From assembly GCA_037039925.1 (NCBI GenBank), contig JAXRKP010000672.1:152501-216500 (forward strand): a stretch of 64,000 nucleotides of DNA, given 5' to 3'. Of this stretch, positions 1 to 11,000 are shown one piece after another (within the stretch, counting starts at the first letter, position 1; each line of letters opens with the position of its first letter). The notes beneath the pieces are model-generated. The model did no database searches. It was not told the DNA's origin and worked only from the letters and a program-made list of their open reading frames with translations. The stretch comes from Doris montereyensis (Eukaryota > Mollusca > Gastropoda > Nudibranchia > Dorididae). Made by a program: the position numbers and the translations under genes.

Positions 1-319
1 TGATTAGAATATACAGACTTCAAATATGTCACAATTACAACAACCTTTAAATATTGATTGCTTTTGTTTATAGCAATTGAAGTTTTCACTGTTTGCTTGC
101 CAACACACTACCTAATGTTACGTTCACTTAATTCTGGTTCGAGGCTGTACAGAAGATTGTCAAATACATGGCACAGCAAATGAAAAAGCATTATATTTGA
201 ATCACAAATATCGCAGCAACATTTTGAAATTTCAACCAGGAGAAAAGTCTTCCTATATGAGCCTTCAGAAGTTAATTATCAAACTTAACGTCTCTGTCTA
301 TAAAGTAAGTAAAAAAAAT

Positions 320-600
320 TCCTCCAAGGCCCTTAAGGCCCATAGAGCCGGAGCTTCCCAGTTTCTATAGCATGAAGCGGAACAGGTGACATTAATCACT
401 TCCTGACAAGGACGCTAGTCTCACACAGGTTTGTACTTCCAAGCTCATGCTTGTATCCATTTCCACCTGGGTAGAGTGGGAAAATGCGTGTTAAGTGTCT
501 TTCCCAAGGAACACAACGTCGGCCCTGGCCTTGCTAGGATTGGAACTCGGAACCTCATGATCCCCAGTCCGGCAGCCTAACCGCTCAACCACTGACACCA

Positions 601-601
<1 letters not shown>
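320..601 (-). repeat. tRNA-derived SINE, family A, copy 1
   Basis: Read on the minus strand, the right end looks like a tRNA head: a decayed A box near 575-600 and a B box (GGTTCxAATCC-like, here degraded) near 530-545. A conserved body follows, ending in the 'ggcccatagagccgg' segment near 330-350. The same arrangement recurs at 5947-6227, 13884-14170, 15688-15932, 43160-43391 and 43811-44074, always in this orientation. No coding capacity. Confidence 0.8.
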
Positions 602-633
<32 letters not shown>

Positions 634-645
634 CATATATTATTT
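601..645. repeat. (CT)n-(TA)n microsatellite
   Basis: A CT run of about 20 nt passes directly into a TA run and directly abuts the tRNA-like end of the neighbouring SINE. Confidence 0.9.
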
Positions 646-984
646 TATGTAATAAACAATCATTTCATTTTGCGTCCATCGCCTGCTTACTTGCGCCCAG
701 AGCCTCCTTACCCTTTGGAAGAGCTGCGTATTATAAATGTCTACTATTAATATTATTATTATTATCATTATTATTTCATTCGATTTGAAATTTGTTGGGG
801 CAATTTTAAAACACCGCCTTCCCTATTGTATTCTACCTGACTGGTCTTTTTACCTTTCAACCATCTATATTTTTTTCATCATTTTTTGTTTAACTTAATA
901 TTATTTTTAATATAACTACAGGTATTAACCCTTTAGCGTTTAAACCGACAAAATATGACAGGCGCAAAACCCCTGCTGAAAGTT
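646..984. other. Non-coding stretch
   Basis: AT-rich sequence containing a short imperfect ATT/TTA repeat near 745-775. No exon-like frame or recognisable element seen. Confidence 0.6.
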
Positions 985-3215
985 TGAAGCGACAGAAACC
1001 GACAACTGCCAACACAGGCCCACATTATTCAAGCAGACAGAAACTGACAACTGCCAATACAGGCCCACATTATTCAAGCAGACAGAAACTGGCAACTGCC
1101 AATACAGGCCCACATTGTTTAAGCAGACAGAAACCGACAACTGCCAACACAGGCCCACATTATTCAAGCAGACAGAAACTGACAACTGCCAATACAGGCC
1201 CACATTATTCAAAGCAGACAGAAACTGACAACTGCCAACACAGGCCCACATTATTCAAGCAGACAGAAACTGACAACTGCCAATACAGGCCCACATTGTT
1301 TAAGCAGACAGAAACTGACAACTGCCAATACAGGCCCACATTATTCAAGCAGACAGAAACTGACAACTGCCAATACAGGCCCACATTGTTTAAGCAGACA
1401 GAAACTGACAACTGCCAATACAGGCCCACATTGTTTAAGCAGACAGAAACCGACAACTGCCAACACAGGCCCACATTATTCAAGCAGACAGAAACTGACA
1501 ACTGCCAATACAGGCCCACATTATTCAAGCAGACAGAAACTGACAACTGCCAACACAGCCCACATAATTCAAGCAGACAGAAACTGACAACTGCCAATAC
1601 AGGCCCACATTGACAACTTTAAGCAGACAGAAACCGACAACTGCCAATACAGGCCCACATTATTCAAGACAGACAGAAACTGACAACTGCCAACACAGGC
1701 CCACATTATTAAGCAGACAGAAACTGACAACTGCCAATACAGGCCCACATTATTCAAGCAGACAGAAACTGACAACTGCCAAACAGGCCCACATTGTTTA
1801 AGCAGACAGAAACCGACAACTGCCAACACAGGCCCACATTATTCAAGCAGACAGAAACTGACAACTGCCAATACAGGCCCACATTATTCAAGCAGACAGA
1901 AACTGACAACTGCCAATACAGGCCCACATTGTTCAAGCAGACAGAAACTGACAACTGCCAATACAGGCCCACATTGTTTAAGCAGACAGAAACTGACAAC
2001 TGCCAATACAGGCCCACATTATTTAAGCAGACAGAAACTGACAACTGCCAACACAGGCCCACATTATTCAAGCAGACAGAAACTGACAACTGCCAATACA
2101 GGCCCACATTGTTTAAGCAGACAGACAGAAACTGACAACTGCCAATACAGGCCCACACTGCCAGAAACTGACAACTGCCAATACAGGCCCACATTATTCA
2201 AGCAGACAGAAACTGACAACTGCCAATACAGGCCCACATTGTTTAAGCAGACAGAAAAACAGAAACCGACAACTGCCAACACAGGCCCACATTATTCAAG
2301 CAGACAGAAACTGACAACTGCCAATACAGGCCTACATTATTCAAGCAGACAGAAACTGACAACTGCCAACACAGGCCCATATTATTCAAGCAGACAGAAA
2401 CTGACAACTGCCAATACAGGCCCACATTGTTTAAGCAGACAGAAACTGACAACTGCCAATACAGGCCCACATTATTCAAGCAGACAGAAACTGACAACTG
2501 CCAATACAGGCCCACATTGTTTAAGCAGACAGAAACTGACAACTGTCAATACAGGCCTACATTGTTTAAGCAGACAGAAACTGACAACTGCCAATACAGG
2601 CCCACATTATTCAAGCAGACAGAAACTGACAACTGCCAACACAGGCCCACATTATTCAAGCAGACAGAAACTGACAACTGCCAACACAGGCCCACATTAT
2701 TCAAGCAGACAGAAACTGACAACTGCCAATACAGGCCCACATTGTTTAAGCAGACAGAAACTGACAACTGCCAATACAGGCCCACATTATTCAAGCAGAC
2801 AGAAACTGACAACTGCCAATACAGGCCCACATTGTTTAAGCAGACAGAAACTGACAACTGCCAATACAGGCCCACATTGTTTAAGCAGACAGAAACTGAC
2901 AACTGCCAATACAGGCCCACATTGTTTAAGCAGACAGAAACTGACAACTGCCAATACAGGCCCACATTGTTTAAGCAGACAGAAACTGACAACTGCCAAT
3001 ACAGGCCCATTGTTTAAGCAGACAGAAACTGACAACTGCCAATACAGGCCCACATTGTTTAAGCAGACAGAAACTGACAACTGCCAATACAGGCCCACAT
3101 TGTTTAAGCAGACAGAAACTGACAACTGCCAACACAGGCCCACATTATTCAAGCAGACATAAACTGACAACTGCCAATACAGGCCCACATTGTTTAAACA
3201 GACAGAAACCAACAA
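985..3215. repeat. 45-bp minisatellite array, about 49 units
   Basis: A tandem array of a 45-bp unit whose core reads 'cagacagaaactgacaact' followed by 'gccaatacaggcccacat' and a variable joint. Units differ at a few fixed positions: ATTCAAGC versus GTTTAAGC at the joint, AATACAGG versus AACACAGG, and AAACTGAC versus AAACCGAC. A few units carry small indels (near 1205, 1610, 2120, 2150, 2255 and 3005). Because 45 is a multiple of three, frames stay open on both strands for hundreds of bases; the predicted peptides are simple 15-residue repeats with no sign of being genes. It lies about 5 kb past the 3' end of KIZ. Confidence 0.97.
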
Positions 3216-5240
3216 GTGACACACCTTTTTTTGTTAGCTCTAATTAGTTACATAAATGATGCTATTGTTATAAATTTAGAATAGAATACAAGATTAAAAG
3301 TCAGGGCAGTTTCATATGACCAACTAAAAGTGGTGCGAAAGTGCAGACCAATCCGCATTCTTTGTGAAGATTGGGTGGCAGGAAGTCAGAAAAATGTAAA
3401 CAAACCAACTTGCCACAGCGGACAGGAAGTTGAACGTACAGAGCAAGATGGTCAAATTTATAATGTGAACATGAAAGGGTTAGGTTAAAGGCAACATGAA
3501 AAAGAAAGATGTTATAGCAAATTTCACAATAGGTCACTGAAACTAGTGAAACATTTTGACAGAAATTATTCCTCTTGCTTAATTCCCATACCCTCATTCT
3601 CTTTTTTTCATATTTAATTATTTTGTCATAGCTTTAGTTAACAAGCAAACAAAAATTCTTCTTAACAAAACATAAACATTGAGAAATATTATTTCTGGTG
3701 ACTACTGAATGCTGGAAAAACAGTAGTATCCAAGGCGCGCTGCCCCCCCCATTTTGAGCACAGAAATATCCCAATTTTAGCTCAAAACAAAACGTGCACA
3801 CATAAACATATGGAAAAAAATTATAACATAACATTTGTAATTTAATATCTTATGTATTTTACATCAACTGGATCACATTAAGAAACACTATGAACAGAAC
3901 AGCATCATCCTCATATCTTGGAAAAACTTGCCCCATGCTCCCGACCACACCTGAAGCTCAAATAATAAACAGTGTAGCAATTTTGCATTACAATTACAGC
4001 AAATGTAATTTGACTTACAAGTAAAATGAATCTTAGATATCTTATCCTTGGTCACTGTTTTCTTCTTTCCTGCAAAGGTCCAATAAGTTGCATAAACAAT
4101 CATTGTCTGATTTCTATTTCAATTTCTTTTTGTCTTTGTGAACTTCAAGAGTTGAAGAAGAGGAATAATTTCTTTCTTTTTGTGTCAGAGATATAAATAA
4201 AAGTCTTACCATTTATTGTGAAAAGTACCATAATTAAGAAAATGGAAAAGCACTATAACTGTGAAAAGCACTATAGTTATTCTCATTTCTAATCAGGAGC
4301 ATTTTTAGTTTTTGCAGGTAACTAAACACAAATTTGTATGTTCAACACACTTACAACTTTTTCTCACACTGTTATCTGTAAATGTTTAAATTTATATTAT
4401 TGACGGATTTTTGGTGAAATTAATACTCACATTGGAGAAAAATACTCTTAAATTGTAAAGTAATGGGTCTGATGCTCAAAGGCCTGATCATGAACTGTTT
4501 GTTTGCTTAACAGGGAACATATATTATGTATTTTCTGAAGTTGCATATCTTATTTTAGTTTGTCCATAAACATTTATCATGATAGTGATATTGAGTGACA
4601 AGATAGTAGTTTTCACTCTTATCCTTGTTTAACATTGATATGATACTTAAAGATCTAATACAATTGCCTTATGTTTTGCTATCTTTTGTCATTAAAAGAT
4701 TATTTATATTCATTAACCAAACTTTGCTTTTAAAATTTCAATATCTTGTACATACATGCTTGTTTTAAGATTGACAGTTAATCAGAAAAAACATTTATTT
4801 ATCAATAAAACAGTAAAGATTTAAATCACTTCTTTTCAGACTTTCTGCTTTGATTCTGAATGCGGTAAAGACATCTTATTATTGACTATCTTCAAAACTC
4901 ATTGCTCATTTTTTATTAAAATGTAAATAATTCATTTTCTGCAAAATGTTATTTTAATGTAATTGTTTCTGTGTATGGTCTACAAAATACATTTGTGAAT
5001 TGAAACCTTAAAAAATAAAAAATAAAGGGACCAATGTTACTCTTCATGAAAATTCATTATCCTGCTTTGGTCAAAACAATTCACACAGTGCTATGTACAT
5101 TTCACTTTTTTCTTTCAAATTAGTCTATAACCCCATTTCCGATTAATCTTGGTCCTCTAAGTAATTGATCTTACTCAAGGATAAAGTGGATTTACAGAAT
5201 TTATTTCTGGATAGAAGAAATAATAGTTCCCTGAATTTCC
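3216..5240. other. Intergenic sequence without a recognised gene
   Basis: About 2 kb of AT-rich unique-looking sequence. Open frames (for example 3301-3597 on the minus strand) lack recognisable domains or convincing splice context. No element ends seen. Confidence 0.6.
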
Positions 5241-5574
5241 GAGGGGGATTCGGTAGTCTAGAGGCAAGGTGTCGGCCTCTCAACCCAAAAGGTCATTGGG
5301 TTCAAGCCCTGCCAACGGTTGAACAATTTTCTTCACTGTTTTTCAAGCACAATCTACCCCCTGGTCCAGGTAGGTAGATCGGCAACTAGTCCATCGGAGA
5401 TGGACGATAAAAAGGAGGTCCTGTGTGCAGATCACAACACTCTCTGTGCACGTTAAAAATCCCTTGGCTCTTTACAGGGAAGTCCGGGGCAAATTTTAAA
5501 TCCTACCAAAAACCCAGAGATCACCATCGTTGTGGATGTGGGTAAAAATCAAATCTAAAAAAAAAAAAAAAAAT
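5241..5574 (+). repeat. tRNA-derived SINE, family B, copy 1
   Basis: Full-length plus-strand copy. The tRNA-like head has an A box near 5252-5263 (GGTAGTCTAGAGG) and a B box near 5298-5308 (GGTTCAAGCCC). A body with 'ctggtccaggtaggtagatcg' and 'tgtgcagatcacaac' and a conserved 'cgttaaaaatcccttggctc' block follows, ending in a 16-nt A tail at about 5557-5572. Other copies: 30670-30980, 48973-49277, 56236-56518 and 63722-64000. A central conserved block combined with an A tail is typical of invertebrate SINE superfamilies; naming the superfamily would need a library comparison. Confidence 0.85.
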
Positions 5575-5946
5575 AACCATCGAAGTCTTAAAAAGCCATT
5601 CATTCAAATTCGTTCTCAATTCTTTGAATAGTACTACTAGGCTACACAGCAAAGTAGTCTGATTTATCTTCTGACATATATGATTGAACCAGCTAGTGCT
5701 CTTCCATGCTTGAGTCAAAAAACAACCCAGAATCATAGCTTTCCCTAAAAACTTTGTACAGCTTCCCACTCCCCCCCCCCAATCCCAAAACAACAACAGT
5801 TCAAATGAAAAAAAATTAAAAACCCAGAGAAACAAAAAGGCTGTTCAAACCTTCACCTATGAGCACACTATTTACTGGTGCTATCAAGTGCTGAAAGGTG
5901 GTGCGTAATGACATGATGTAATAACATCAACAAATAAGTAAAATAA
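5575..5946. other. Intergenic stretch
   Basis: Unique-looking AT-rich sequence with a poly-C run near 5773. No gene signal. Confidence 0.55.
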
Positions 5947-6227
5947 AGTTCCTTCAAGGCCATTACGGCCCATAGAGCCGGAGCTTATCCCGGTTTCTAC
6001 AGCGTGAAGCGGAACAGGTGAGAATAATTATCTCCTAGACAGGGGATGCTAGTCTGACGAGGTCTTTTCTTCCAAACAAAAGCTTATACCCATTTTTGCA
6101 CCTGGGTCGAGTGAAGAAATGCGTGTTAAGTGTCTTTCCCAAAGGAACACAATGCCGACCTAGATTTGCTGGATACAAACCCGGGACCTCATGATCACAA
6201 ATCTTGCACTCGGCCACTGATGCCATT
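5947..6227 (-). repeat. tRNA-derived SINE, family A, copy 2
   Basis: Same body as the copy at 320-601, including 'ggcccatagagccggagctt' at about 5969-5988. The minus-strand tRNA-like B box (GGTTTGTATCC) lies near 6172-6182. Its internal open frame is incidental. Confidence 0.8.
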
Positions 6228-6839
6228 TGCAACATAGGGGATGGGTGAAAGTGAAGAGCAGTTAGATATATATTTCATGCTTGCATTTTGCTTATATATT
6301 GGGAATCAAACTGAAGCCTCCACTCCAGATGGGATAGTACCATAGCCTCACGACCGACAAATAAATTTCCTTATATAGTCTTATTAATTTTTCCTTCTCA
6401 AATCTTTCAATCTTCTTCCCCCTTCCCTGCAATTCATATTATATTACCCTGGCTCAGTGTAAAAGAATATCACTGATGCTTATGTACTTAACAAAAAATT
6501 CTATACATATAAATAAAATCAATATTATATGAAATCGCTTGATTCCATAAAAACAATTAAAAAATGTGAAAAAAAAGAGTAATTGACCACATCTTTTTCT
6601 ATATTTTCATTTGAATTATAAGCCATACACATTTCATATTGTGTCACATTTATTTAAACCTAATGGATAATATTGTGATTGAGTTGAGCAATAGTTGAGG
6701 TGGATTTGTTGAGCATTAAATGCTGAATATCACGGCAATGTATTTTAAATAATGATTCTGTCCAAAGCCTTACTTTGCTCATTCACATGACTGATTTGCA
6801 TATGCACAGGGCCGAAACAGGTAGTCTACCAGTGTTAAT

Positions 6840-6840
<1 letters not shown>
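6228..6840. other. Intergenic stretch
   Basis: AT-rich sequence with no exon-like frame or repeat recognised. Confidence 0.55.
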
Positions 6841-6931
<91 letters not shown>

Positions 6932-6933
6932 AT

Positions 6934-6964
<31 letters not shown>

Positions 6965-7015
6965 AAGAGAGACAGAGAGACAGGAGAGAGAGACACGCAC
7001 AGAGCCAGAGAGGAG
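6841..7015. repeat. (AG)n microsatellite
   Basis: An almost pure AG run of about 110 nt, then interrupted AG/GGAG sequence to about 7015. Minus-strand Ser-Leu open frames across it are dinucleotide artefacts. Confidence 0.97.
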
Positions 7016-8006
7016 ACACAGCATGTGAGGTATACCTATGGATGACTTATTGTACATATCATTGCTATTTGAGAATTCTAGATTGCTGTCAAATCTTTTG
7101 GGAAGTATTCTTAAGTCACGGACATTTTGATACTTGTGAAGTACTATATTATTTACCGAAAATGAGTGTCAGAGTCGAAGAACATTGTTGGATCTTTTTA
7201 TAGAGAATCAGAAAAATTATTTTGTTCCCAATGATTGTGTTGGATTAGACTGTATGTCGGATTAACGGCAGTGAATTAATGATGGTAGACTGTATTAAGA
7301 TTCAAATTCAAACAAGTATAACTCATGCATTCTAGTACTATCATCACATAAATAGAGTATTAAATGGAAATCTTTCATCAATAAAAACATTAAATGAAAT
7401 TGAACTTGCCTAGGTAAAAAGGTAGTCTTCCACTTTTTCAGTTTAGGAGATTCCTATTTACAAATGATATTTACGAAAAAGAATGATATAAATAAAAAGG
7501 ATGAATTATGCATTCAACCTTAAAGTTTTTTGCTGCTTTAGAAATTGGGAAAAGACATTCACTATTTAAGTATCACTGTTTTTTAGATTTTGCGCTGGAT
7601 GATATGTATATAATATACAAAACTGATTTTCTCACTTGAGTGCTATAAACTCAGGAACCACTGCACCCACAACCACCATATTTCGCAAAGTAGGTTTCAA
7701 ATAGCCTGCTTCAGCTTCTAAGTGAATGAACAATTGAATCAAATCAGTATTTGAATTAATTGGAAAAAAACTGTTCGCCTGCAATCAAGTTTTAGTGTAA
7801 CTAAGATCTAATTTCTCGATTTGTGGTCATTACAGTAAAAGCCAGCGTAACCTCAGTATCGAGTGCTGATTTGATCTAATAATGTTACTTCATATCACCC
7901 GTACCCGATACATTGGTGTCTGAGTTGACCACAGTCACAGTTGGAGAGACCCAGCTTTATAATAAAGAAGAAATCATTAATCCACCGTCATCTCTGGGCA
8001 TGCTTG
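7016..8006. other. Region just past the KIZ stop codon
   Basis: Probable 3' UTR of the minus-strand KIZ gene next to 8006, then intergenic sequence. I found no clean minus-strand AATAAA; a TATAAA-like hexamer near 7956 is the only weak candidate poly(A) signal. Confidence 0.4.
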
Positions 8007-8096
8007 CTAATCATAAAAGTCAAAATCAAAGTTATCCTCTGGCTGACGACTGCTACCAAATATTGTTGCGTCCACTTCTGTGTCCAGTATCCAGAT
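8007..8096 (-). CDS. KIZ: KIZ terminal exon (residues 682-710 plus stop)
   Basis: Minus-strand frame entered after a TTCAG acceptor. It encodes TEVDATIF, then SSRQPEDN, and ends FDFDFYD-stop at 8009-8007. The human protein ends in a similar SDDFYD. The preceding exon (10080-10035) ends in phase 0, matching this start. An in-frame TGA lies a few codons upstream of the acceptor, so the exon cannot begin earlier in this frame. Confidence 0.7.
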   Translation of the reverse strand: MWILDTEVDATIFGSSRQPEDNFDFDFYD

Positions 8097-11000
8097 CTGA
8101 ACTGATTTTCACTCCTGCAATGAATTTAAATTGAAAACGAATGACCCAATGTCAACCTTTTTATGTTATTAAACAAGATATAAAATTCAATTCCAACTAG
8201 AACACCTGATTTTGGAGCATAACGTTTTCAATAATGTAAATACTGAAGTAAAATCAATTTACAACGAAACTTGTAAAGAGCTAACTTGAAATACTTTTTA
8301 AGTGGTGTAAAATCTACCAACTCAACAATGCTTCTAAACCAAAAATTTTAATGCTTCAGAAAATTGTCCAGATAGATGGGTCAACAGAACACTACTACCC
8401 TTGTCCAGATAGACAGGTCAACACAACACTACTTCCCTTGTCCAAGATAGGTGAGTCAACACAACACTACTCCCCTTGTCAAGATAGGTGCGTCAACACA
8501 ACACTACTCTCCTTGTCCAGATAGGTGAGTCAACACAAGCTACCACCCTTGTCCAGATAGACAGGTCAACACAACACTACTCCCCTGGTCCAGATAGATG
8601 GGTCAACACAACGCTACTCCCTGGTCCAGATAGATGAGTCAACACAACGCTACTCCCCTTGTCCAGATAGATGAGTCAACACAACACTACTCTCCTTGTC
8701 CAGATAGACAGGTCAACACAACACTACTCCCCTGGTCCAGATAGACAGGTCAACACAACACTACCCCCTGGTCCAGATAGACAGGTCAACACAACACTAC
8801 TCCCCTGGTCCAGATAGACAGGTCAACACAACACTACTCCTTGTCCAGATAGATGAGTCAACACAACACTACTCCCCTTGTCCAGATAGATGGGTCAACA
8901 CAACACTACTCCCCTTGTCCAGATAGATAGGTCAACACAACACTACTTCCCTTGTCCAGATAGATGAGTCAACACAACACTACTCCTTGTCCAGATAGAT
9001 GAGTCAACACAACACTACTCCCCTTGTCCAGATAGACAGGTCAACACAACACTACTCCCCTTGTCCAGATAGTGAGTCAACACAACACTACTCCCCTTGT
9101 CCAGATAGGGTGAGTCAACACAACACTACTCCCCTTGTCCAGATAGACAGGTCAACACAACACTACGTCCCTTGTCCAGATAGACAGGTCAACACAACAC
9201 TACTCCCCTTGTCCAGATAGTGAGTCAACACAACACTACTCCCCTTGTCCAGATAGGTGAGTCAACACAACACTACTCCTTGTCCAGATAGGTGAGTCAA
9301 CACAGCACTACTCCCCCTTGTCCAGATAGGTGAGTCAACACAACACTACTCCCCTTGTCCAGATAGACAGGTCAACACAACACTACTCCCCTTGTCCAGA
9401 TAGGTTAGTCAAGACAACACTACTCCCTTGTCCAGATAGATGGGTCAACACAACACTACTCCCTTGTCCAGATAGACAGGTCAACACAACACTACTCTCC
9501 TTGTCCAGATAGACAGGTCAACACAACACTACTCTCCTTGTCCAGATAGGTGAGTCAACACAACACTACTCCCCTTGTCCAGATAGATGGGTCAACAGAA
9601 CACTACTCCCCTTGTCCAGATAGGTGAGTCAACACAACACTACGTCCCTTGTCCAGATAGACAGGTCAACACAACACTACTCCCCTTGTCCAGATAGATA
9701 GGTCAACACAACACTACTTCCCTTGTCCAGATAGGTGAGTCAAGACAACACTACTTGCCTTGTCCATATAGATAGGTCAACACAACACTACTCCCCTTGT
9801 CCAGATAGATGGGTCAACACAACACTACTCCCCTTGTCCAGATGGATGGGTCACCACCTGGTCCCATCAGAGACAGACGATAAAAGAGATCCTGACACCT
9901 TGCCTATGGACTACAGAGTTCTTTATCTCTTAGAAGTCAACAAGGATTTTTTTTTTTAAGCTTTCAGTGTATGATGTACAAAAGGCTGTCAGTAGTGTCA
10001 GTTTCAATCAATTTAGGAATTAATATTTTCTTACCAACATGAGCTTTTTTATATTGTTAATGATGGGCCTCCTTGGTGATCTGAAAAAACCCCAGAAAGA
10101 ATTATTTTTTTTATGGAAGTGAATATTTCAGTTTTACTTTAGGGAGAAAGAAAAAAAGGACTATTTAAGAACAGTGTTTAATACATCAAATGTGATAGAA
10201 ATTAGCTTCATTAATGATTACATCTTTTAGATAGGTATTATTACTGTTATCCTTGTAAATAACTGAATCAAAGATGTGTTGTATTTAGTCCAGCATAAAA
10301 TAACTGAAATAAAATCTTTCTTTTATTAAACCTCTTACTGTTATGTTCGGCTTAATTGGATGATGTGCCTTTATGATGACAATAAGTTTTATTGAATTGA
10401 ATTGAATTCAATAGATAAGGGATTTGAGAACAGACCTATGTAATACAAGAATATTTTGAGAATCAGTCCGTAACAAAAAAATTATTGATAGCAAATAGTC
10501 AATCTCTTTATCCAGGAATTCAAAACGAAAGAAGAGAGCATGCTGTTTCCTCGCATTTCCCTCACCACAAAATGGTAAAGAATGAAACACAGCGTAGATC
10601 ATCAAAAAACAGCTTCAACAAAATTAACTTACTTGGGCTCTAATGCTGTTGGAACATAGACATGAGGCGTTGATTGAAGAGTTTGGGAACTGGTCTCGGA
10701 GGGATCCTCCATTTCCATTCTCTTTCTAGGAGACTGATGTATCCTGTTAGTAAAAAAAATCCACATCATCTCGACTGGTAAAATTATTGTAGTCATCAAG
10801 AGACAAACAGATAATTTTGAACTAAGATGGATGACTGTTTAAAATCATTTGTATTTGAAATCCTCTTTGGATCATAACAAAGATTACAACTGAAAAAGAA
10901 AGAAAACCCAACATACACAGGTTGTTTTGACAATGCAGTAGCTATCTGTTTTTCCACGTCATCATCTGTGTCTTCCTGAAGAGATGACTGTCGTTTAGGT

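Noticed and set aside
984..3224. Many 60-300 codon ORFs on both strands
   Set aside because: All are translations of the 45-bp tandem unit, whose length is a multiple of three; no non-repetitive domain.
3301..3597. 98-aa minus ORF
   Set aside because: No domain, AT-rich codon pattern, isolated; likely chance.
5241..5320. tRNA genes (SINE heads here and at 44050-44070)
   Set aside because: A and B boxes are present but no complete cloverleaf; each is joined to a conserved SINE body and repeated.
6779..7057. Ser-Leu-rich minus ORFs, and similar ones at 58015-58242 and 62924-63283
   Set aside because: Direct translations of AG/CT dinucleotide runs.
8350..9860. CRISPR-like repeat array
   Set aside because: Units are adjacent and similar along their whole length with no unique spacers; the context is an intron of an animal gene.
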